Shown here: piece after piece, positions 38,801-50,800 of the stretch
How the letters are laid out: every line of letters starts with the position of its first letter
How positions within the stretch are numbered: position 1 is the stretch's first letter
Source of the DNA: Lepidostoma basale
Lineage: Eukaryota; Arthropoda; Insecta; Trichoptera; Lepidostomatidae
Length of the DNA stretch: 64,000 bases
Assembly: GCA_022606425.2 (NCBI GenBank)
Contig: JAHDVF020000672.1
Coordinates: forward strand, 1 to 64,000
Reading direction: 5' to 3'
The notes under the pieces: generated by a model
The model's database searches: none
Seen by the model: only the letters and a program-made list of their open reading frames with translations
Told to the model about the DNA's origin: nothing
Program-made: the position numbers and the translations under genes

Positions 38801-41800
38801 AAGTCATTCGATTGTTAAAAATGATAAAATTACTAATCATTCGATTAACAAAATCACTCGATTGTCTTATCAGTACTTTTATATACATAAAACAAATTAT
38901 ACAAATATATTAATGGATATAAAGTGTTCATATTAATAATGTTCAATTTTTTCAGAGAGCAAATCGTACTGAAGATGATTCGGCAGCTACAGTAGCTGGT
39001 GTCTCTTCCAAAACCGTAAGTTCTTTGTTATTCACTCAAATATATTAGCTATATAACCCTGTAAAGCATATTTTAACAAAAACATATATTTTATATATAA
39101 AGACACTACTTATTTTATATACGTATAATAATCGAATATTTTTTTTTTCAGAAATTAAGTCTTACTGATGAAGTTTCAGCAGCAACTGGTATTTCCTCCA
39201 GAGCAATAAGATTATTAGTGTCATCATCAAAAAATGATGGGAAAGAAAACGCTATTTCGTCACCAAAAAAGAAAAGAAACCGGTCGAGTCAATATACTCC
39301 CGATTCTTTTGACGAATCCATAATAAGAAGGTGTGATATGATTTTCATATCAAAGAAAAAATATTACCAACAACCGGAAGGTTATTGCCCGCTCTACAAA
39401 AATCCATCGGTTTCAATGGTTCTGAGGCAACGCTGAGAAGAATTTTGATTGGAATAGGATTCAAATGGTGCAAGACACAGGACAACTTGAAAGTTCTACG
39501 CGAGAAGCCAGATATTATTTTTAAACGGATATCGTATTTGAGAGCGATACGAAGGTATCGCGAAGAAAATAGGCCGATAGTATATACAGATGAAACCTAT
39601 ATTCATACAACCATGTGTCATCAACTTCGTGGAGTGACAAATCTGGTGAAGGTATAAAAATCCCAATATCCAAAGGATCCCGCTTCATTATTGTACATGC
39701 CGGCAGCAAAAAGGGTTTCATACCTGATGCCCTACTAATGTACAAATCCCACCAAAAGACTGGTGATTACCACGATGATATGAACTTTGCCAATTATCAA
39801 AAATGGTTGACTGAAAAATTAATCCCTAATATGGAACCTAGGTCTGTGGTGATAATTGATAATGCGTCATACCACAATAAGTTGGTCAATCCAGCACCGA
39901 CATCGAATTCTAAGAAGGCCGATATGATTCAGTGGTTGACTCAAAAGGGCATTCATTTTTCGAGTCACATACTTAAACCTGAATTGTATCGGCTAATATG
40001 TTTACATAAAAACATTTTCAAGGAATTCGCTGTCGATAAGCTATTCACCGAACATGGTCATGACGTATTAAGGCTTCCGCCATATCACCCAGACCTTAAC
40101 CCGATTGAGAACATTTGGTCAATGATAAAGGGGCATGTAGCATCCAGAAATGTGGACATGACGTTAAGTTCCGTCGAAAAATTGGTCAAAGAAAAAATAG
40201 CATCAATCACCAGTGTTGAGTGGGATAACGTCTGCAGGCATGCATGCAAAAACGAAGATGAATATTGGGAAAGGGACATTGCATTTGATGACCTCACCGA
40301 TAATAATGATTTATTTTTTAACGTGTCAAATGACGAAAGTGATGATACATCGGATTGTGATGAGTAATTGGTATTTTTAAGATTCCTTTTACTTATTATT
40401 TTGTTATATTAACATTTGTATACTATTGTAACATTTTTGAAACTTTTTTACTGTACAAAACCTTTTTTTATTATATTCTGTTCTTTTTTCTGATGTTGTA
40501 ATATTACACTAAAATATTATTTTTACAGTTTTCGATATGATAACAAAACATGAATATATTTGATTAGAATGTAAATATTTGTACCTTATTTAAAAAAAAT
40601 CTTATTTATCTCCTTTATATATATCTCCTTATAAAATATCAAAAAGAAGACGATTCAAACATGCATGTGGTCGATACCTAAAACGTGTGAAAAAATCATT
40701 GCTCTAATGTTAAATTCCAGGGAGAACATCGAGTAATACGATTGTATGGAGAAGCAGGTTTGATCACGTGACCTGGTATCCTCTTAAATGTGTAAATAAA
40801 TCGAATGTTTTTTTTTAAACGTTATTTGATTGCAAATCGTAATTTAAAATCAAATGTTAAATATAAAATTATATACTTTCACAATATGGTCACCCTATCG
40901 GCGTTGGCATTCTTATCTGAAAACAAGTCTACTGTATGATTTGCAGAGACTTTCACAGTGCATTAACCCTCCCTTCCCCGTGATGGGTATCTTCTACACG
41001 TTGCTTTTAATAACCATCAATATCTCTATAAATATAATAAATACAAGGTTAAGATTTTAGGTATTCCTCCATTATATATTTACGCATTGATTAAAAAAAT
41101 AATATTAATAATAATCAGAATTCATCGGGTACATCGGAGGTATTTTGTGAACATCGGAAACAAAATTCGTAGCGCTGAGTACGCGACACTATATTCGCAT
41201 CTCACTCTTGCATATGCTCTAGCTCAATGTTCTCACTCTCGCTGTCACGCCGCGCCGGCGGCAGTCGCTTTCGGGCTTCCAACCAGAGCGGGTCTATGTT
41301 CGTTCCGTGAGCGTTGCCAGATGTTTTTTTTAATGTTTTTAGCAATTAAATCTCAATTATTATAATTATTTACTTCAATTATAATTATATAAGGGGATTA
41401 GCTATGAATGTTCCTATTTTTCCGATTTAAAATTGCTAATTTTTTAACGCGTACTGACTACCCTACACCGGAACACACGTTTTTATTTTAGCACCGTAAG
41501 GGAAAGGTTAATAAAGATTTTCTGCTTAATGCTTTCCAATCTTAATAAATGACGCTAGTGTAGAGTGAACTTAAATATGTAAAGATAGGCGTGGAATCCT
41601 AAAATATATACAAGTTCCAAAAATTTGTCAGACGTGGTGGTCATAAGAAAAAAAAAAGGAGGAATGGGGAATGTTGTTAAACATAAAGCGATCGCTGAAC
41701 CCAACCAATGCCAGGTCATAAGTCCTGTAAGTGCCTCGGCCACCACATTCTGCTCCCAGAAAACAATTTACATCTTCGTCTCTATTGAGATACAATTAAT

Positions 41801-44800
41801 CCTTATAAAAAAAAATTAAAGCTAAGATGGCAGTGCACAATGGTGTTCTTGTACCGACCCTTATGTATGGAAGTGAAGCATGGAACTGGCAAAAGAAGGA
41901 TGAAAGTAGAATAAATGCAGTAGAAATGAGATCTCTAAGACAAATGTGTGGCAAATCTGTATATGATAGAGTGACAAATGCAAGTATAAGAAGTGAATGT
42001 GGTGCGAATGAAAGTGTTATGAACAAATAAGGAAAGGGTCATTAAGATGGTTTGGACACATGGAAAGAATGAGTGAAGACAGAATGGTAAAGAAGGTATA
42101 TGTAAACGGCGTGAACGGAGCTAGAAATAGAGGAAGGCCAAGGAAAACGTGGCACGATCAAATCAATCAAATATTGAATGTCGGTCACGTGAGGAGTCCG
42201 AAAAATCGACGTGCCTGCATGACACGATGTATGAATGTTGAGGAATCGAGAGAAATATGTCTGGAAAGAAAAGTGTGGCAGTCCATTCTTTCTGCCTACC
42301 CCTTCTGAGAGACGGCGTGATGGTTAGAGTTAGTTTAAAAATTCTTAGAGATAGAGTCAAAAACGATAGCCACACTAATGTGGCAATGGACAGGTCACGT
42401 AGTCAGAAGCTCAAATATAAAATGGACAAGAAGACTGCTGACTTGGAGACCGTGGAATGCAAGAAGTACAGGGCGACCGCAACTCGGACTGTCGGTTACC
42501 TCCATGAGGGTGATCCCTCTCTCTAGACAGGTGTCGCAGGCACGGGGGTCGCTTGTAGATCCGGGAGCCCGGTACAGGGAGAGCATGAAGTGAGGGCAGG
42601 GCTGCGGAGCCGCTCTGGAGCAGGCAGGGTTCACGCAGCGCCCTTCAGGCTCAGCTATAGTCACAGGAGCGGGGGTGACTGTGGTCTCCTCGGAAGCTGG
42701 ACACAAACCATAGATATTAATTTATGACACACTTTTGATAAGCCTTGCCTTATTGAATGTCCATATCCCAAAACCATCACAAAATAGTCTATTTCTCTCA
42801 AAAGACGTAACAAACAACAATTATAGTTTAAGGCGTCTATTGAGAAAAAGTAGAACATAATATTCGAGGTCTGTTCAAAAAGTATCCGACCATAATTTTT
42901 ATTGGCAAAACAAATAACGCTTTGAGAGCTGAGCTTAGATGACCATTTGTAGGTATACCTAGTGCGCATGCTCAATTTTTTTCACGACCACAGCGCAACT
43001 CAGTCGCTGCCACGCCGTTGAAGAGTGAGCACGTGTACGCTATTGTTATATCTATGATCAAATACATTGGAACTGGAACCCTATTGTGAACTTTAATAAT
43101 TTGGAAATAAAGAGACAAATCATATTTACCTGCAGCAGGCGTTGTTTTGGGGGGAATATCCTCATCGTCAGAATCCAGTGTGAATACGGTTACAGGCACC
43201 TGCATAGAGAAAGACAAAAATACATTTATTTAAGCCATATTTTCATGACACCACAAAGGTCTGTCGAAAGAAAGAAGAAAAAAATATTTTTGAAAAGAAT
43301 CTTTCTCACATTCTAAATTTCATTTAAAAAAATTATTGAAGTACGAGGTGTGTTTTTTAAGTAAGTCTCTTCTTCTTTTTATTGTCCTGTCACACCTCCG
43401 TGGTGCATAGGGCCTCAAGGAACCTTCTCCACCCGCATGCCTGATGCCTAACATCATCCCAAGTGAGGCCTGCTGCCTTAACCTCGTCCTGCAGGGTTCT
43501 TCTCCAGGTGGCTCTAGGTCTACCTCGCTTTCTCTTTCCCCCCATAGGGGACCAGTCTAGTGCGTCCTGAGCGATGCAGGCTGGGTTCCGTCTCAGAGTG
43601 TGACCGATCCACTGCCATTTGCGTCTAGTGACTTGTTCTCAAATTGGCTTTTCGCCTGCCATGGTCCAGAGAACGGCATTTGACACTGTTTGGGGCCAAT
43701 AGATCTTGAATATATATTCTTTTTAAGTAAGTACCGTTTTGATATTAAAAAATGCGGCATATTTTGTAACAATTTTATGTTCACATGAAAGACCACAGCT
43801 GTATTCACTTTTCCACATAATTACCACCAATATTAAGACTGTCATATCAAACTTTTGTATTCCGTTGTGATAGAAATTTGCCGCCAGACTTTTCTTGAGC
43901 GTTATAATGCTCAAATGTGTAAAGGCAACAAGCCGTAACTTAAGTTGCGGCTGTTTGGCGTAACACGGCTCAGAGCATTCTTATAACTGGCCTCTATCAT
44001 ATACAATCACAGATCTTTCTCCATCTCTTTCCTTTACTGAGATATTCACTATCCCAATAGCCGCAAAATTGTATTCATTTGATACGTGTTTTGGCAAAAA
44101 GTATCATTTTAAGTTGCTGATTTTTTCCACGGCACAGCCAAAACTTGCAGCCTTTTGCTGCGACACAATCTGTATCCTGGCAAAAGACAGCAACTTAAAT
44201 TGCGGCCCATTACCAAATTATTTGTGCGACGGTCTAGCGGGCGGCGGCAAAACACATTTTCTTTAATAATATGAAGCTTACTATACTTTTATGGCAAAAA
44301 CACGTCTTAATCATTTCTAAGAACTGTATTCTAACTTTTAAAACTTAGTTTGCATAAGAAAACTTATTTTAAATGATAAAATATAGCAAAAAACAAAATA
44401 AAACTATAAACCCGTTTATCTCAAAACTACTATTTTTAAATTGCGGCTATTTGCCTTTTCACATTGACGATTATTTAAGAAACATGGGTGCCTACGTTAC
44501 ACCAGAAACAAAACAACAATCCATGGCATGGCTGAACCAAAAAAGTGAAGTTTAAACAGAGAACAAGCATACGAGGTGTGGCAAGTAAATTCCGAGAATT
44601 TGTAAATAAAACACAGGCAACTAACTAACCAACACGCCGTCTCCCCGGAGGGGTAGGCAGAAAGAATGGAACGCCACACTGTTCTGTCCTGACATACTTC
44701 TCTCGCTTCCTCTACATTAATACATCTTGTCATGCACGCACGTCGATTTCTCTGACTCCTCAGTGACCGACATTCAATATTTGATTGATTTGATCGTGCC

Positions 44801-47800
44801 ACGTTTTCCTCGGCCTTCCTCTATTTCTAGCTCCGTTCACGCCGTTCACATATACCTTCTTTACCATTCTGTCTTCACTCATTCTTTCCATGTGTCCAAA
44901 CCATTTTAATGACCCTTTCCTTTTTTTGTTCATAACACTTTCATTCGCACCACATTCACTTCTTATACTTGCATTTGTCCCTCTATCATATACAGTTTTG
45001 CTCCACATTCGTCTTAGAGATCTCATTTCTACTGCATTTAGTCTACTTTCATCCTTCTTTTGCCAGTTCCATGCTTCACAGGCAAATAAAGTTAATAACC
45101 AATTTTTTTAACGGCCTTCACAGTACTCTCCTCCTAACTCAGAACAATGTTTCCAACGTTTCTCCCATGTTTGGAAGCAGCCTTGATAGTCTTACGGAAA
45201 AAATAGACTTTTACTGTACAAAAAACACTCTGAATCCCCCCCTCTTGAAGACGACTGCATTTGAAGTTGGAAAAATCGACAAGCGTGCTGTTACGATATA
45301 TGAATGTAGAGGAAACTCAAATGGCATGTTCGGATAGAGCAGAGTGGTGGTCCATCCTCTCTGCGATGAGAGATGGTTAGTTGGTTAAGAGAAACATCTG
45401 TATACCTCTTTTGTGTGTGGTTTCAAATCTCCTTTCGTTGCCTCGTCAGAGATAGCAGTTTCCACCGCAGTTAATCCAGTGTTGGCTTCTTCAGATACAG
45501 ACGGCTCGGTGCACATTTCCACATCCATGTCCGTCGTAGCGAGGATTTCTTCAGGAACGATCGCCGGGTCTACGTCCATGGCTTCCGAAGTTTTCTTCTC
45601 ATTAATGACAATTTCTGCGATTAAAAGGTGCCTTTTATTTACTAGCACAATGGAGTTCTGGCGCTGACCCTTATGTATGGAAGTGAACCCTGGAGTTTGC
45701 AGAAGAAAAATAAAATTCAGATAAATGCCGTAGAAATGAGACACACCAGGAAGAATGCGCCCGAATTAAAATTATGAAAAGGGTCGTTAAAATGATTTGG
45801 ACATATGGAACGAATGGATGAGGGAATAATGGTTAAAAAGATATATACAAGTAGAGTGAATGGAAAAAGAATATGAGGAAGGCCAAGGAAGACATGGCAT
45901 GGCCAAATTAATAAATTAATGAAAAGCAGGCATGTTCTAAGAAGGAATTTAAAAAAAATTATGGTTTTGTGGATTTCAAAAATTTATGGAGGAGTGTAAT
46001 ATTATAGCATATAGATTGGAGTGACATCTCCAGGCGGTTTCTAGCAATGCGCTAAATGGCGGTAGCCTTTCACATTGCGTTAAAAAGATCTTCTGCTTAG
46101 TGCTTAAAATACAATCTTCATAGATGGCGTTAGTGTGTAGATTGAATAAACTACCATGTAAAGGGTGGTGTTGGAGATTAACATATATACAACTTCCAAA
46201 AATTTGTCAGACATGGTGGTCATAAGAAAAATAAGGTGGAATGGAGAATGCTGTATTACATAAAGCGTGCGCTTAACCCAACCAATGACAGGTCATAAGT
46301 CCTGTAAACACCTCGATCAACCATATTCTGTTTCCAATTTGCATCTTCGTCTCTATTGAGATACAATTGATTCTTGAAAAATTGTGTTGGAGTATAATTA
46401 AAAATATTGTGGTAGACTATAATTTTTTAAAATGTGATGAATTCAAAAAGTTGTGGTAAAGTGGAATTTTAAAAATGTGATGGAGTGTAATTTAAAAAGT
46501 TGTGATAAAGTGGAATATAAAATAATGTGGTGGAGTGTAATTTAAAAAGTTGTGGTAAAGTGGAATTTTAAAAATGTGATGGAGTGTAATTTAAAAAGTT
46601 GTGGTAAAGTGGAATTTTAAAAATGTGATGGAGTGTAATTTAAAAAGTTGTGATAAAGTGGAATTTAAAATAATGTGGTGGAGTGTAATTTAAAAGTTGT
46701 GGTAAAGTGGAATTTAAAAAAATGTGGTGGAGCGTACTTTAAAAAGTTGTGGTAAAGTGGAATTTAAAAAAATGTGGTGGAGTGTAATTTAAAAAGTTGT
46801 GGTAAAGTGGAATTTAAAAAAATGTGGTGGAGCGTACTTTAAAAAGTTGTGGTAAAGTGGAATTTAAAAAATGTGGTGGAGCGTACTTTAAAAAGTTGTG
46901 GCAAAGTGGAATTCAATAAAATGTGGTGGAGTGTAATTTAAAAAGTTGTGGTAAAGTGGAATTTAAAAAAAAAAAACATTGGCAATAGATGTATATGGAT
47001 GAAATCAGACATATTTACCTTCACATTCTGGAGGCCTTTCAGGTTCCTGACTGGTGGAAACGTCTTCAATAGATTCCGGTTCAATTGTGACACTCTTAAG
47101 TTTGGACACTTCTGCCATCTCTTCACTTTGATCCGGCTGTAAAACAAAAATAACAAACATTTAGGAGCTTTAAAAATAGAATATCGGTATATTAGAATAG
47201 GATAAAAAGGATTGGTTCAACCAGGTAATACCGTATCACTCCTGGTGCTGGCAGCGGGTTCCTCCTTGATGGTCTCCGCCCTCATGACTTCCGGGACGTC
47301 ATCGAGGCCGCTCTCCAGTCGGGCGAGGAGCTCCAACATGTCACTGGTGATGGCTGGGACCACTGCGCATGAATCATACATCAGAAAAATAATAGCTACG
47401 GAATAACAATCTAGGAGAATGAAAACGATTGTTTTCTAGGAGTTTTATTATAGTAAGTAAGAAAGAAACGTAGATCAGAAGAAGTTGTCATGAACAAAAT
47501 TATGAAAGGATCGCCGCGTTGGCTCGGAAAAACTAACTAACCATCACGCCGTCTCTCCGAAGGGGTAGGCAGAAAGAATGGACTGCCACACTTTTCATTC
47601 CTGACATATTTCTCTCGCTCCTCAACATTCATACATCGTGTCATGCACGCGCGACGTTTTCTCTGACTCCGACATTCAATATTTGATTTATTTGATCGTG
47701 CCAAGTTTTCCTCGGTCTTCCTCTATTTCTAGTTCCATTTCCATTCTTTCTTCATTCACTACCGGGAGACGGCATGATGGTTAGTTAGTTAGTTAGGTAT

Positions 47801-50800
47801 GATCTATGGTCTATGCATAAACACAGGAATTCTCATGACCTGCTTTACCATGATGTCATTCAAAAACTGAAAATAAAATAGATATATAAAACTTACTAAA
47901 GAGCAAGCTAGCAATTTTTGAGAGAAAGATTGAGGAAAAATTTTGGACCCACGCTGGAGGATGGGACTTTCAGAATCAAAAAAAATCTTGAACCTGAAGT
48001 ACTGATTTACAAGAAAACAGTGGTAAGATTCTGAAAGTCTCTACGCCTACGGTGGGCTGGCCTTGTAGAGAGAATGCCAGAGGGCAGAGGACCGAAGATA
48101 TTCTGAAGGTGCCGTGCGAAAAGAGAACGAGAGACAGACCTTGGAAAAGATGAGCGGACTGCGTGGAAGAGGACAGGGATAAATTAGAAAGATCCGGAGA
48201 ATGGAGAGAGATGGCCAGGGACAGGGGAGAAGTAGAATAATATAAAACTTACATGGAACTTCAGAATCCGTAGAGGCGGTATTTTCTGTATGCACTGGCA
48301 CGGCCAAAGATTCGTTGAAGCTATCATCGCTCAAGGAGTCCTTCGTATCCAGTTTCTTCGTCACCTTCTCGAGACTCTCATCCGCCTTTCTCTTGCTACT
48401 CTTGTTTTCCACATCCGTCTCCGGCAAAGACTTTTCCACATTTTCATCAATAATTTCTTCACTTTTACTAACATTTGATTCTTCACTTATTTTATTTGAA
48501 GTTGAAACGATTGTAATTTTTTCTACGTTCGAATCATTTGATAATTCACTTGCTTCATTTGTTTTAACCGCTTGTTCCGTTTCCTCGACGACCATTCCGT
48601 CGTTGGACGGAATCGAATTTACGACAGACATGCCGACAGAACAGATTTCACTTATGACGAGTCCAGTAGTGTCGACATCGTCCTTTTCGTTCCCGGATTC
48701 GTCGGCACTTTCCGGAACTCCGTTCTCCGTGGCCAGACTGGTCACGTCTAAGATCGAGAGCATCCCTTGATTACTGGATTCCGAATCGATAAATTCATCA
48801 CCGGCGGGTTCTGCATCATCTTCCATATGTTCTTCAGGATGCGAGAGATCTTCGGTTAATTCATCTTCGATGGCGAGGCTAGTTTTGGAGACGGTGAAAT
48901 GTCGCCCGTCTTCATCTTCGTCGTCTATATCTTCGTCGTCATCGTCTTCCTCGTCACCTTGGGGTTCGTATTCCTCGTCATTGGAATCTATTTCTGGCCC
49001 GTTGGATTCTTCGGCTTCCGAGCTGGGACTGCTTTCGTGGCTGCAAACAAGTACAGAATAAAATTATTAACAACAACAACAACAAACCATCACGCCGTTT
49101 CTCCGCAGGGGTAGGCAGAGAGAATGGACCGCCACACTACTCTATCCTGACACACCTCTCTAGCATCCTCCACATTCATACATCGAGTCATACACGCACA
49201 TCGATTCTTCCGGCTTCTGACAAGACCAACCTTTAATATTTGATTAATTTGGTCATGCCATGTTTTCCTCGGCCTACCTCAACTCCTTACTCCACTTACA
49301 TCGTTAACGCATACTTTTTTAACCATTCTTTCTTCACCCATGCGCTCCATATGTCCGAACCAACGCAGCGATCCTTTCATAATACTTTCTTTCGCTCTAC
49401 ATTCCTTCCGAATATCAGTATTTGAGATTCTGTCATACATCGTTCTATCACACATACGTCTTAGGGACCTCATCTCTACCGCATTTATTCTGCTCTCATC
49501 TTTCTTCTGCCAGTTCGATGCTTCGCTTCCATCAGAAGGGCTGGTACCAGAACTCTATTGTGAACGGCCATTTTCGCTTTCATTGATAAATTCTTGTTTC
49601 CAATAACTACTTTTAAAGCTCCATTCACTTTGTTACCCGCACCAACCCTTCTTTCAACATCATTGTCTGTTCGGCCATCCGCTGTGAAAAAAATTATTAA
49701 AATACACGAATTATACGACGCTCTGCTATTTGCAGACAGCGAACATGAAGCCCTGATGTCTAGTATGTAATATTTTTTTGTTTTGTAAACATTGCATTGC
49801 ATTCAATGCAGCAGCAAGACTCATTAAAGGCATTCCAAAAAAGTCCTATATAACCCAATATCTTGAAGCACTTCACTGGCTTAAAAATCCAGAAAGAATC
49901 CAGTGTAAACTCTGCTGGACAGTCTTCAAAGCGCTACATGGAATGGCACCAAGTTATATATCCGAACTCTGTATAATGGACAGCCTAAATACAAGGAAAT
50001 CCACACTACGCTCGGCGAACTCCTCTGTTGCCCTAGTACAAATTTCGGGGATCGAACCTTTGCGGAAGCCGGCCAATCAGCTTGGAACAATCTCCCTTCA
50101 TACCTTAGATGCATAAATGATCCGACAGATTTCAGATCTAAGCTTAAAAACCTGTCTTTTTCATATTTCATACCCAATTTAAAACTTGTATATTTTGTTC
50201 TATTATACTTTATGACCGATCGCGAATATCAGATGCAGCATTGGGGTGAGCGTGACAATCACTCTGCCATCAAACCCGAGACCTTTGTGAAATAAAATAC
50301 GGCGCGTATAAGTAGAACAAAACATACACTTAGATAATTTCTGCGTATGTCTGCAGAGTCATTTGCAAAGCAACGAATTAAATCGCTTTAACTCATGCAA
50401 AAATTCAAAATATCATTTTATTCACAGACGACTAAAATGTGCTAAAAACATTGTTTTATTAGACTTTTTAAGGCAAGCCCGGCTTTTATGGAAGTACCGC
50501 CACTGATAAAATATAATATATACAATATAATACCAGGAAAGCATGAGAGATGGTTCCACTGCAGGAAGACAAGACTCTATAAATTCAAGACTATTTGTTT
50601 TCTGAACGTACTTTCACTAACATGAAAGACGCCGATCTCCGAGGAGACTGCGTTCAGCAGACTAATTACTCTTCCTACCGGTGTCACCAGAGGCAAGTTG
50701 ATTCTAGCTGCTGGTAGGTAAAACAATCCATGCTGTCGTTGATTGAGATATCTATCAGGGTTAAAAAGACCAACACATCTTAAGATATGGGTTATGAACT

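Noticed and set aside
40964..41512. piggyBac-like MITE with TTAA ends
   Set aside because: The two ends match only loosely; listed as a possibility within a region entry, not as an element.
48315..48770. 151-residue plus-strand ORF rich in Ser/Thr
   Set aside because: Exact antisense shadow of egg exon 3.
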